DNA from: Welwitschia mirabilis | Taxonomy: Eukaryota > Gnetophyta > Gnetopsida > Welwitschiales | Direction of reading: 5' to 3' | Assembly (NCBI GenBank): GCA_051453625.1 | Contig: JBOZIK010000001.1 | Location: forward strand, 129,785,079 to 129,849,078 | DNA: 64,000 nucleotides | Shown: in pieces, positions 13,505 through 25,338 of the stretch | Layout of the letters: every line of letters starts with the position of its first letter | How positions within the stretch are numbered: position 1 is the first letter of the stretch | Position numbers and translations under genes: made by a program | Notes under the pieces: model-generated | The model's database searches: none | Seen by the model: the letters and a program-made list of their open reading frames with translations, nothing else | Told to the model about the DNA's origin: nothing

Positions 13505-14023
13505 TGTTACATTGTGAATTTATGCAATCTTGAATTTTTTTTAGGTAAACTTGTAAATTAAATAACTTGCAAAAAAACACATGCTAGCATAGATAGGAGT
13601 TTAATCGAATGCATAATCCCAATGAAGGCACTAGGATCAGAGCTAGAGAATTGATTTCTAAAGATATTTTTAATCTTTTATATTTTAATAACCAAAATTA
13701 AATAACAAAGTAAAATGTAATGCAAAGTGAATGGAGATGAAATGAAAATGAAAGTGAAATAAATTCTATTGGATCCTAATACTTCTGTTAAAAGAACTAG
13801 CTTCTCTATAATTCAAATAAATTAAGAAGAGAACTCAACTTATTCCTAATTAACATGAACTATGAAATATACTAAATAGAATATGGAATGCAATATGGAA
13901 TGAAAATGGAATAACAATGCAAATATAAACTAACCAAAATCAACCTTAAAAAAATTTTACCTTATAATCTAAATAAATTATAGAATCATCACTTTAAACT
14001 ATAACCAACTTAAACCATAAAGG
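13505..14023 (-). repeat. LTR copy 3, cut off by an assembly gap
   Basis: The first 519 bases match LTR copies 1, 2, 4 and 5, from tgttacattgtgaattt through the region with taaaccataaagg, then run into a 100-N gap. Sequence after the gap (14124) corresponds to internal sequence near 3870 in the next unit to the left. The rest of this LTR and the 3' part of the neighbouring internal region are therefore missing, roughly 3 kb by comparison with intact units. Confidence 0.8.
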
Positions 14024-14123
14024 NNNNNNNNNNNNNNNNNNNNNNNNNNNNNNNNNNNNNNNNNNNNNNNNNNNNNNNNNNNNNNNNNNNNNNNNNNNNN
14101 NNNNNNNNNNNNNNNNNNNNNNN
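14024..14123. other. Assembly gap, 100 N, hiding about 3 kb
   Basis: The left flank is inside LTR copy 3. The right flank is internal sequence matching about 3865 and 10435 in other units. By comparison, most of an LTR plus about 1.5-2 kb of 3' internal sequence are absent. Confidence 0.75.
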
Positions 14124-14809
14124 TCAAGTGATAGCATGACATTTACCAAAAGAATGGCTAAAGAAGAATTTAGATAATGGTAGGAGAATAATCCAAGACA
14201 AGTGCCTCTATTATGTTTAAGATTTAATCAATAGATATGTTAATGTTTTTTAACCTTTTATTTATTAACTTCTGAATATCCCAAGTGTTCAAGTTGGAGG
14301 TTTCAACTTAGCCATTTAAAGATGTACTTTTTCTAAAAGATAAGAACCTAACGATTGAGAAGTTTAACTAATTGAGTAAAAAGTGCACTCGAGTATTATA
14401 TTTTTTAGAAAAATAAGGGTCAAATCAAATAGAAACAAATTGATAAAACATAAAAGGTATAAAATCATTTTGAAGTAAAATCAATTAGAGGTAAAGAGAG
14501 TAAAATGATAAAACTTTAATAGAACAATTTTTAAAATCCAAATAAGAGATAACAAAGTGATAAATTTTATTGACAAATACTCTCTCATTAAAACATTGTA
14601 AATTAGAGGTATCATTATATAATTCATTCAAGGTACTACTCAAAGAATGAATCCAAAAAGTCTTTAAGGGATTCTAAGAATATTTAATAAGATTGAGAAG
14701 CTCCTTAAGATTCAACTCTAAGAATATAAGGATTATCCTAATTCAAAATTCCAAGATATTCTAAGTCAAACTTTTGAAAAGAATAATCATGAGAAGCACT
14801 ATGTAAAGT

Positions 14810-16170
14810 GGACTAGATAGAAAAAGAATAAATGTTACTTTGAGTATCACATGAAATTTAAAAAAAAAAGAGATTGAGAGATAGGAGAAATAGAATCTTC
14901 AAAGTTATGAGTTTTATGAGAATCAAGGAAAGGAATATGGCCTTAAAAATTATATGAAGGTTTAATTAGAAGAGATGGAGAATAGTTATCTTTATCAAGG
15001 TCATAAGGTAATGTAAAAGTGGAAGTAGAAGTGGATGTAGAAGTGGAAGGAAGGATGTAATTTGAAGTTGGACATGAAAGCATAGGTGGAAAGGATGTAA
15101 AAGTATGAGTAGAATGAACAAGTCTATATTCTACAAAGTTTGAATAAATCTCTATGGGTCCTTCACTATGATCAATTTATTTACTATTGTCTTTGTCATT
15201 ATTTCATTGGATTATTTCTTTACTTTTCTTATCATTGTTTGTAACTAAATATTCCTTCTTTTGTTGAATATCATGCCTAAATAATTGAATTCATCAAAAA
15301 GATTATTAAAACAGATAAGAACATCATCTTTGTTATTGATTGAAAATTTTTTTAGATGTTTCATAAATGCATTTATCATCCTGATCATTTAGCAGTAAAT
15401 GGATGGTAGAGATATAATCTAGAGCATTAATATCATCTAAGGAATGTTCATCTACATCTCGATTATTGAAAAATTGAGTTGAGTTATTATTATCTTTCCA
15501 TTACTCATCTCCTAATGAGTAGGATGTCGAAGTTTGATCCAAAATTTCATCTTCTATTTAAAAGCAAGAATCATTATCATCTTTGTCTAATTTATCCTCA
15601 TTTTTCTCAAGGTAGCATGAAGTAGGATAGTTTTAAGGATGTTGTGTTGCAAAAAAAACCTTAAATTGATAACAATGTATATTGCAATATTTCAACTAAA
15701 GTTTCTAGATTCTTGTTGGTGTGTTCTTGATTTTTCTTCATTTCATCAATCATTTCTTTTAATGAATCATTTTATTTCTTATAGTAGATTATGGAAGATG
15801 GTTCTTCTTTATAGTAATACATGGGAGATGGTTAGATTTGATAAAAATAAATGTAGAAAATTTATCTAAATGAGGTGGAATTCCTAAAATGTAGAGAATC
15901 TTCATTATCATTTCTATATCAGGTTTGAAAAGAGGGAAAAGAAGGTTGAAAAGAGGAAGGGTTTCAATTCCTACTCTCAATAACATTTTTTATTGTTCTC
16001 CCTCTTGCAAAAACCTCTTGAAGTATTTAATTATTATAAACCTTAAAATATTTTATGTTTCTCCTTCTTTCTGTAAAGATTTCTCGAAGTGTTTTCTTAT
16101 TATAATCCTTAGAATGTTTGAAGCTTCTTCTCCTTTAGTACGACCCTTCTATTACTATTCATTAAAGTAA
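14810..16170 (-). pseudogene. Coding remnant of the array element, unit 4
   Basis: The same block is seen again, with the start side near 16170 and the Ser/Thr-rich tail near 15000-15060. The longest open minus-strand stretch is 15789-15986, which carries the KILYILGIPPHLDK segment shared with the other units. The Ser/Thr-rich tail has lost its frame here. This unit lost its 3' portion to the assembly gap at 14024-14123, not to deletion as far as can be judged. Confidence 0.42.
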
Positions 16171-16589
16171 TCAAGAAGAATGGAACAAGATAATTTTATT
16201 TTAGGATGGTAAAGAAGATAAGCACACGATAAAGACTACTTATTATCGTCTTTGATGTTTCATCATTTAATCAAAATTATTGATCCTTAACACTCAAAAG
16301 ATGTGTAATGGCTTTTATTATAACTTTTGAGAAAATAACTAACAAAGTGACTATAGCGAGAAAGAAAAAATCTAATTTTGAAATAATAGAAATAGGAAAA
16401 AAATTCTTAGAACTTGCATACCTATGATGTGTGTACCTCTATTTTGCTTGAAGTCAAATAATCCTTCTTTGATATATCCTTCAATCAAGTTTCATTCCCT
16501 CTGATATTTTGTATTTTTATTAGAATTCACAGTGTCCCTGCATGCTCAGATAGCCAACAAAAACCAAAATTAAAAATTACAGAATATCA

Positions 16590-17040
16590 TCCACATAATC
16601 GTGAGGACAACAGGGAGAACAACAACCATAAAAAAATCAAACTCTAAAAATTGCAGAAAATGAAAAATTTAAACTATCATCTAGCCTATCGTGGGGATGA
16701 TGGGAAGGATGATGATTACACTAACATAAAATCAAAACTCAAAAACTTAGAAAAATTATTGAAAATGAGAAAAAACTAGACTATCATCAAATCTATCATG
16801 GGAATAATAGAGAAGATGATAACAACTTATTTAAAATTGCAAAAAATAAAAATTGCAAAATTCTAAAAATAAAAGAATAGATTATCATCTAGGCTATTAT
16901 GGTAATGATAGAAAAAACAATAGTAACTTTATTAATGAACTATGAATAGAAGAAAAATTGTGAAAATATAACTTTATTTTGAAATTTTAGAACTATCATG
17001 CCTAGTGTCATGGGAATGATAGAAAGAACAATAGGGTTCC
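16590..17040. repeat. Leader sub-repeats, unit 4
   Basis: Copies lie near 16600, 16690, 16795, 16900 and 17005, more decayed than in units 2 and 3 (for example cctatcgtggggatgatggg near 16685). They are collinear with the other leaders. Confidence 0.6.
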
Positions 17041-17202
17041 TAAAAACTATAGAAAATCAAATTTTGCTAAAGTAACCTATTAAGTTACACTAAAAATTTA
17101 GTACTAATTTAAATAAATAACTTAAATAGAAATTCGAGGTACTTATCTGGTTTGTGATAATTCTCTAGCTTCTTGCTGCTCTTCTTAATAAAGGTGCCAA
17201 AA

Positions 17203-18725
17203 TGTTATGATGTGAATTTATGTAATCCTAAAGTCCTTTAGGAAAACATGTAAATTAAATAAGTTTTAGAAAAATACACACTAGTATAGATGGTAGTTCA
17301 CCCAAATGTTATAATCCTAATAAAGGCACTAAGCTTAGAGGTAGAGAATTGATTTTCAAATATATTTTTAGTCTTTTATCTTTTAATAACTGAAAGTNNN
17401 NNNNNNNNNNNNNNNNNNNNNNNNNNNNNNNNNNNNNNNNNNNNNNNNNNNNNNNNNNNNNNNNNNNNNNNNNNNNNNNNNNNNNNNNNNNNNNNNNAAA
17501 GGCACTAAGCTTAGAGTTAGAGAATTGATTTTCAAATATATTTTTAGTCTTTTATCTTTTAATAACTGAAAGTAAATAATAAAGTAAAATGCAATGCAAA
17601 GCGAAGGAAGATGAAATGCAAATGAAAGTGAATGAATTCTATTAGATCCTAATTCTTCTGTCACAAGAACTAGCTTCTCTACAATTTAGATCAATTAAGA
17701 AGAGTACTCAAGTCATTCCTAATTAGCATGAATTACGAGATATACTGAATAGAATATGGAATGCAATGTGAAATGGAAATGGAATAACAATGCAAATTTA
17801 AACTAACCAAAATCAACTTTGACAAAGGTTTTCCTTATGATCTAAATAAATTACAGAATCATCACTTTAAACTATAACTAACTTAAGCTATAAGGGATAT
17901 AAATAGAATTGAAATGAAAAGAGTAATTATATAAATTCAAAGAACTTTTACATCCACTTACAATAAAATAGGAGCACTTCAATGAAAGATACTTAGCCCA
18001 ACACTAAGAGAACTCCTTTTTGTAGCTACTAGATGAACCTCTTATCCTTTAATCTTTTATCACAAGCATATCAAGTATAAAAGATGAATTATAAGTAAGG
18101 ATAAGGAAAATGATTATAGTTTTAGATTGAAAATTCTAGAACTATAACTTAGAAGTCAGAGAAGAAACCCTAATAGCCCAAGTGGGATGCATGACCCCAT
18201 TACAAGATAATTTAGCTCTGCTTATACAAAACATTTATCATTCTGATTGTCCTGGGGATAACACTAGGGATGATGCCCCATAACAAAAAATGAATCATCA
18301 GGTTCTAGCTCTACAATCAGCCCTACAGTTGGCTCTAGATCTATTGTCATTCCTTCTGTCATGGAAAGAACAATGGGGACAACACCTTCTTAAAAAAGAG
18401 GCTTCATTAGCTTCAACCTCTAGTTCATGTTATTATTATAATAGGCAAATATAGTGTTATTGTCCCCTTTTTTGTGGGGATGACAATGAAGATGACACTC
18501 TTTTGAATCTTCTTAGGTAAAGCAAATCAACCTTATTTATCATAATCTTCCTCCAACATATTAACTATCAAAACATGCCTAAAATACCTCTAATTGTGCT
18601 ATTATTGTTTCTGTGATCATTCCATTGACTCTCCATAATCATTAGAATTACATCTAAACATGTATAAATGTCCGAAAAAAATTATTCAAATACACCACAA
18701 AATTCTATAAATTAGCATCGCAATA
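17203..18725 (-). repeat. LTR copy 4 of the tandem array, containing a spurious gap
   Basis: It begins with tgttatgatgtgaattta, one of the best-preserved LTR ends, and finishes at agcatcgcaata. The apparent length of 1523 bp is inflated. It contains 100 Ns (17398-17497), and the 77 bases before the Ns are repeated almost exactly after them. Removing these gives about 1346 bp, matching the other copies. Motif copies occur at about 18240, 18355 and 18475. Confidence 0.82.
17398..17497. other. Assembly gap with duplicated flanks
   Basis: The bases just before the Ns (about 17321-17397, from aaaggcactaagcttagagg) are repeated with one or very few changes directly after them (17498-17573). No other unit has this duplication. 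This is two contig ends that overlap but were not merged. Confidence 0.85.
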
Positions 18726-20172
18726 TAGCCTTCTACTTATCCTTGTTAGTTCCTAATAAAGTGAGTGGTCAACTATATTGCAAACCAATTTAACTAAGAT
18801 AATCAGCAACTAGAAAAATGGAATTTGAGTTTAGTTTTATTATCCAGGAATAGATAATAAAAATCCATTAACTAATACAATTACCATTATATTCATAAGC
18901 CCCCTACATAGACACATCACAATATAAGGAATAAATGTCATATACAAAAAAAAAATCATAAAATGTAACAATGATTGTTCAAAAAATGATAATATGCATA
19001 ATTTAAGAAAGTGATGTTGAAATTGATGTATAAAAATTAAGTAGTAATAATCTCAAAGAATGATGCATGAAAAGTTAATTAATGTTTTCTACATGGGGTA
19101 AAGTACAAGAGTAAATATATCATTTTTCTTATAGATGATCTAAAACATTACTGTAAGAAAACTCTATGAGTGGGCTACTGTGCTCTTATTAGATAAAGTC
19201 TATAAAATTTATTAAAGTAATATGAAATCGTATCCAAATAACTCATTATAGATATGTATCGTAAAAGTACAAAATAATGCTTTTAAATTTTAAAAATTAT
19301 AAATTTTTACTTAATATCTTAGAAGAAAGCTCAAAGAAGTGTCCTATCCCCTTGACAGGTAAAGCAAGATGTATCAGATTGCCTAAAGCAAAAATATGAT
19401 TATCATCCTATTTACCATGAGTACAACATATGTGAGATGACAATGGGTAAATGAGATGATTGGATATATTAGGAAAAATCCAAAAAGGGTTGAAAGTAAG
19501 CAAGCAGTCAAAAAGTAGAAGAAAAATAGAAGGAAGGTAAAAAGTAAAGAATTTATCCTAAAAAACATGACCATAGGGAAAGATACATAGGAGACCATAA
19601 TATGAAGTAGAAGAAAGCAATGCTTAGAAGAACTACTCAAATGTATTTCAAACTCCATTAGTATTCAAGATTTTGTAAGTGAATGTATACAAAACCAAAA
19701 GCAAAGAAATGGAAAAATAGTGATATAAAACAAAAGGAACACATTAATCAAAGTGAAAGAAGGACATCAAATTAAGGTGCTTAAAAGAAAAACAACCTTA
19801 TAAATAAAAACTATAAGCAAAAATAAAAATACAAGTAGAAAACTACCGAATGCTCAAGTCCTCATTATTATGTGAAAAAAGATATAATAATGACTTTGAA
19901 AATTCCAAATAAAACAACTAATGAAAACACAATGAAAATAACAATTAGGAACATGAATAAGATTGGTTACCTACCCAAAATTCTACTATAGTAAAGTCCT
20001 TTAGTAAAAATCATAAAATCACCTGATAATAAAGCATGAGATAATGTAAAAATTCATAAAGTTCCACTTAAATAGGTAATGATTATGATAATGTCAAGTA
20101 TGTCTAATGTTATCAAATAATGAATGATAAGATAAAAAGCTGTTAAAATAAGAACTTACAAGCTATCATCTC

Positions 20173-20272
20173 NNNNNNNNNNNNNNNNNNNNNNNNNNNN
20201 NNNNNNNNNNNNNNNNNNNNNNNNNNNNNNNNNNNNNNNNNNNNNNNNNNNNNNNNNNNNNNNNNNNNNNNN
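20173..20272. other. Assembly gap with duplicated flanks
   Basis: The text aagctgttaaaataagaact... before the Ns is repeated as aagctgttaaaataagaaat... after them, over about 36 bases with a few differences. Other units have it once (for example near 9736). This is most likely another unmerged contig overlap. Confidence 0.8.
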
Positions 20273-20444
20273 AAGCTGTTAAAATAAGAAATTATAAGCT
20301 ATCATCTTAAAATAACACTAGAATTTGAAAAAGTAGAGTGATCATGTAAAAGTACTATAAATAAGTAAATAAAAGAAGTCTAAAAAACAAGCAATGCCTC
20401 TAATGATACTAGGAACATCATTAAACTCATAGCCTCTATGTTAA

Positions 20445-20715
20445 ATTTTATTCAACAATGATCAGGGGAGTGCAACCAATGTCAAAGGAGTAAGAATCTG
20501 CATAGCATGGCCAACTAACCCCTGAGTAGAGTTTTCACAGCAACCATGTCACACTACTAAAGGCCCCTCTTAGGAATATTTACACTAGTGCGCTTGTGGT
20601 AGAACATCATAGGGACCATGTTTTGAGATATAACATGGAAGAGCATGGTTGTTATTTCTTTTTATTGCTTTCTTTCTTCTTCTCTGTTTTTTCCTTTTCT
20701 TTTCTTTTTAAGAAA
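20445..20715 (-). repeat. Conserved 3' module of the array element, unit 5
   Basis: The same module with purine tract at 20650-20715 and core aagaggggcctttagtagtg in minus-strand sense near 20575. The 59.5 kb copy shares aagaggggcctttggtagtg at the same place. Confidence 0.65.
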
Positions 20716-21689
20716 AAAAGTAAATTCCACATAACCAAATGCTTATAAGGATAAAAGTAAACTGATGAGATAAATAACAAGGAAAAACATGCTAAAATAA
20801 CTAATTCCTCATACCATTAGAAGAAAACTAAAGAACCAAGGCATCTTTCTTCAAAATGAAGTTCATAGACATATGGATGTATAAAGATTGGATGATGTTA
20901 ATCTTATCATTTAAAATGGCCAAGTAAAATATTTAATAATCATGGTAACTTCATAAAGTAAAACATTAGTCAAGTTAAAGATGTTTAAGTGATATCATGA
21001 TGTTTACTAAAAGAATAAGCTAAAGAAGAATTTAGATAATGGTAGGAGAAAATCCAAGGCAAGTGCTTCTATCATGTTCAAGGTTTAATCAAGAGATATG
21101 TCAATTTTTTAACCTTTATCCATTAACTTCTAAATTTCCTAAGTGTTGAAGTTGGAGGTTTCAACTGATCCATTTAAAGATGTACTTTTTTTAAAAGATA
21201 AGAACCTAACCATTGAGAAGTTTAACTAATTGTGTAAAAGGTGCACTTGGGTATTGTATTTTTTAGAAAAATAAGAGTAAAACCAAATAGAAATCAATTG
21301 ATAAAACATAAAACATATGCAATCATTTTAAAGTAAAATCAATTGGAAGTAAAGAAAGTAAAATGATAAAACTTTCATAGCACATTTTTTAGAATCCAAA
21401 TAAGAGATAAAGAAGTGATAAATTTCAGTGACAAATAATCTCTTATTGAAACATTGCAAACCATGAGTATAATTATATAATTAATTTAAGGTACTACTCA
21501 AAGAATAGATCCAAGAAGTCTTTAAGGACTTTTGAGAATGTTTAAATAGATTGAAAGCTCATTAATATTTAACTCTAAGCATGGATTATCATCAGGAAGA
21601 TAAGGCTTATCCCAATTTAAAATTCTAAGATATTCCAAGTCAAAAATTTTAAAAAGAATAATCATCAGAATCACTAGGTAAAGTGAACT

Positions 21690-23060
21690 AGCTAGAAAAT
21701 GAATGAATTTTACTTTGAGTATCACATGGAATTTTAAAAAAAAGAGATTGAGAGATAGGAGAAATAAACTCTTCAAAGTTATGAATCATGTGAGAATTAA
21801 GGAAACAAACGTGGCCTTGAAAATTATATGAAGGTTTAATTAGAAGAGATGGAAAATGAATATCTTTATCAAGGTCATAAGGTAATGTAAAAGTAAAAGT
21901 AGAAATGGATGTAGAAGTGGAAGGAAGAATGTGATTTAAAGTTAGGCATGAAGGCATATGTGGAAAGCATGTAGAAGTATGGGTAGAATAAACAAGTCTA
22001 TCTTTTAAGAGGTTTGAATGAATCTCTATGGATCCTTCATTATAATCAATTTCTTCACTTTTGTCTTTATTATTATTTTGTTGGATTGTTGCTTCAATTT
22101 CCTTATCATTATTTGTAATGAAATATTCCTTCTTTTGTTGAATATCATCCTCTAAATTATTGGATTCATCAAAAAGATTATCAAGATAAATAAGAGCATC
22201 ATCTTTGTTATTGATTGAAAAGTTTTCAAACATTTCATGAATAGATTCCTCATCCTTATTATCTAGCAGTAAATGCATGGAAGAGATATGATATAAAACC
22301 TTAATATCATCTAATAAATGATCATTCGCATCCTGATTGTTAAAAAATTGAGTTAAGTCATTTTTATCTCCCCTTTGCTTATCTCCGAATGAGCAGGATG
22401 TTAAAGTTTAATTTAAAATTTCATCTTATATTTGGCAAGAATCATTATCATTTGTGTTTAAGTTCTCCTCATTTTCCTCAATGTAGGATGAAGTAGAATA
22501 GCTTTAAGGATGTCGTGTTATAAAAAGAACTTTAAGTTGGTAACAATATTTGTTGCAAGATTTTAACTAAAGTTTCTAGGTCCTTGTTGATGTGTTCTTG
22601 GTTTTTCTTCATTTCATTAATCATCTCTTTTAATGGATCATTTTCTTCCTCATAGTAGGTTATGGGATATGGTACTTCTTTATAGTAATTTATGGGAGAT
22701 GGCTGATTTGATAAAAATGATCATAGGAATTTTCTCTAAATGATGTGGAATCCCTAAAATGTGGAGAATCTTCATTGTTATTTCTATATGAGGTTTAAAG
22801 AGAAGAGAGGAAAATTTAAGAAGGTTGAAAATAGGAAGGAGCCCAATTCCTAGTCTTAACAACATTTTGTATTTTACTCCCTTTTGCAAAAACCTCTTGA
22901 AGTGTTTTATCATTATAAACCTCAGAATATTTTATGTTTCTCCTCCTTTCTGCAAAGATCTCTCAAAGTGTTTTCTTACAATGACCCTCATAATGTTTTA
23001 AGCTTCTTCTCCTTTTAGTAATAATTTTCCCAATTATCCTTCTATCACTATTCATTTAAG
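21690..23060 (-). pseudogene. Coding remnant of the array element, unit 5 (best preserved)
   Basis: The longest open frame of the family is here, 21688-22278, 196 codons from its first ATG. It begins with an acidic, Asn-rich part (NNKDDALIYLDNLFDESNN, then DIQQKKE) likely to be helical. It passes through a low-complexity Ser/Thr stretch (residues about 118-132) and the shared PYDLDKDIH and SYNFQGH segments. A second open stretch, 22680-22913, carries the KILHILGIPHHLEK segment upstream in sense. That frame 591 bases long survives in such AT-rich DNA, and recurs in other units, argues that it was once translated. I do not recognise the protein. It lacks protease, RT, integrase and zinc-knuckle signatures. 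Confidence 0.5.
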
Positions 23061-23369
23061 AAATTAAGAAGAATGGAACAAAATAAGTTTATTTTAAGAT
23101 GGTAAGGAATATAAGTACACAATAACTAATAGAATGACTATAGTGAGAAAGAAAAAACTAATTTTTAAATAATAAAATAGAAAAAAATTCTTAGCACTTG
23201 TTTACTTATGATGTGCGTATCTAGATTTTGCTTGAAGTTAAATAACCTTCTCTAATATTTCCTTCAATCAAGTTTTGCTTCCTTTGATATTTTATCTTTC
23301 TACCAGAATTCACCATGTTCCTACATGCTTATACAACCAACAAAAAACATAATTAAAAATAACTGACTG

Positions 23370-23820
23370 TCATCCACTTGGTCATGGGAATGATAGGAAG
23401 AATGATGATCATGAAAAAATCAAACTCTAGAAATTGCAGAAAATGAAAAAGTAAACTGTTGTCTAGCTTGTCATAGGAACAATAAGAAGTACAACAATCA
23501 CACTAATATAGAATCAAAACTCAAAAACTTAGGAAAATTATTAAAAATGAGAAAAATTAGACTATCATATAGGCTGTTATAGGAATGACATAGAAGATGA
23601 TAGTAACTTATTTAAAATCACGTAAAATAAAAATTGTGAAATTCTAAAAACAAAAGAATAGACTATCGTCTAGGCTATCATGGGAACGATAAAGAAAATG
23701 ATAGTAAATTTATTAATGAACTATAAATAGAAGAAAAATTATGAAAACAAAACTTTATTTTGAAATTTTAAAAATATTATGCCCAATGTCATGGGGATAA
23801 TAGAGAGAACAACAGGGTTT
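23370..23820. repeat. Leader sub-repeats, unit 5
   Basis: Copies lie near 23382, 23470, 23577, 23682 and 23792, collinear with the other leaders. The last reads atgtcatggggataatag. Three more copies lie in the adjacent LTR near 24860, 24965 and 25080, including ctgtcatggggacaatagtg. Confidence 0.65.
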
Positions 23821-23986
23821 CTTAAAATTATGGAACATAAAATTTTGCTAAAGTAACCTATTCTAAGTTACACTACAAATACAATACTAATTCAAATAAA
23901 TAACTTGAATAGAATATTTAAGGTACTTATCTGGTTAGTGACAATTCTCTAACTCCTTACAGCCTTCCTCGAAAATAGCGTTAAAA

Positions 23987-25338
23987 TGTTATGATGTAAA
24001 TTTATACAATCCTAAAGTCCTTTAGGTAAACCTATAATTAAATAAATTGCAAAAAAACACACGCTAGTATAAACAAGAGTTCATTCAAATATCATAATCC
24101 TAATGAAGGCACTAGGCTTAGAGCTAGAGAACTGATTTTCCAAGATATTTTTAGTCTTTTATTTTTAATAATTTAAAGTAAATAATAAAGTAAAATGCAA
24201 TGCAAAATGAATGGAGATTAAATGTAAATGAAACTGGAATGAATTCTATTGAATTATAATCCTTTTATTACAAGAACTAGCTTCTCTATAATTTAGATTA
24301 ATTAAGAAGAGTACTCAACTTATTTTCAATCAACATGAACTATGAGATATATCAAATAGAATATGGCATGTAATGTGGAACAGAAATGGATTCACAATGC
24401 AAATATAAAGTAAGCAAAATCAACCTTAATAAAGGTTGCCCTTATTATCTAAATATATTATAGAATCATTACTTTAAACTATAACCAACTTAAACCATTA
24501 GGGACATAAACAGAATTAGAATGAAAAGAGTAATTGTATTGATTCAAAGAACTTTTACATCCACTTACAACAAAATAGCAGCACCTCAATGGAAGAGACT
24601 TAGCCTAACACCAAGGAAACTCCTTTCTGTAGCTACTGGATGGACCTCTTATTTTTAATCTTCTGTCACAAGCATATTGGGTAAAAAAGATGAATTGAAA
24701 GTATAGAAAACACAGGTATTTATAATTTTACATTGAAAGTTCTAGAACCGTAACCCTAGAACTTGGAGAAGAAACCCTAGTATTTTAAGTGGGATTCATG
24801 ACCCCATTACAAGGTAATTCGACCCTGCTTATATAGAACATTTATCATCCTGACCATTATGGGGATGAAACTGGGGATGATGCCCCATAATAACAAATAA
24901 ATCATCAGCTTCTAGCTCTATAATTGGTCCCACAGTTAGCTACATATGTGTCATCATCCATTATGTCATGGAGACGATAACGGGGATGACACCTCCTCAG
25001 AAAAGAGGCTTCATTGGATTCAAGATCTAGTCCATGTTGCTATTACAATAAGCAGATACCATGTTATCATCCCCTCTGTCATGGGGACAATAGTGGGGAT
25101 GACACCCTTCTAAAGCTCCTTATGTAAGGTAACTCATCCTTCTTCATCATTAATATTTCTCCAACATACTAAGTACTAGAACATTTTGAAATGCCTTTAA
25201 TTATGTTAAAAATTATGTGTTTCTGTGATTATCCCATCGACTCTTCATAATCATCATAATTACATCCAAACCTGTATAAATGTCCTATAAAACTACTCCA
25301 AATACACCATCAAATTCCTACAAATTGACATTGAAACA
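23987..25338 (-). repeat. LTR copy 5, outer 5' LTR at the array end
   Basis: This 1352-bp copy has a clear left edge TGTTATGATGTAAATT and right edge GACATTGAAACA. To its right the homology with all other units ends abruptly, and unrelated AT-rich DNA starts at 25339. In minus-strand sense this is the outermost 5' LTR, so 25338/25339 is a true insertion boundary. The adjacent bases TTGAG (25339-25343) would be one half of a target duplication. The other half is outside the window. A promoter would lie in this LTR; tttataatttta at about 24720 is TATA-like. Confidence 0.85.

Larger units (their letters stand above)
1..25338 (-). mobile_element. Tandem head-to-tail array of a pol-less Ty3-type LTR retrotransposon
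   Basis: The same sequence block recurs five times in the same orientation. The text beginning at 1 reappears near 5929, 12478, 16160 and 23050. Each period contains one LTR-like block with inverted ends (TGTTATGATGT / ACATCATAACA on the minus strand), a decayed PBS next to it and a purine-rich AAGTAGGAGGC tract at the other LTR edge. LTR starts are 5916, 6546, 3698 and 6784 bases apart. Allowing for undersized or overlapping gaps, all fit a unit of about 6.5 kb, that is LTR 1.35 kb plus internal 5.1 kb. Adjacent units share an LTR, as expected after unequal LTR-LTR recombination. No protease, RT or integrase motif was found, so mobility would have needed enzymes from elsewhere. Copies differ clearly by eye, so the amplification is old. 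The array continues beyond the left edge and stops at 25338. Confidence 0.85.
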
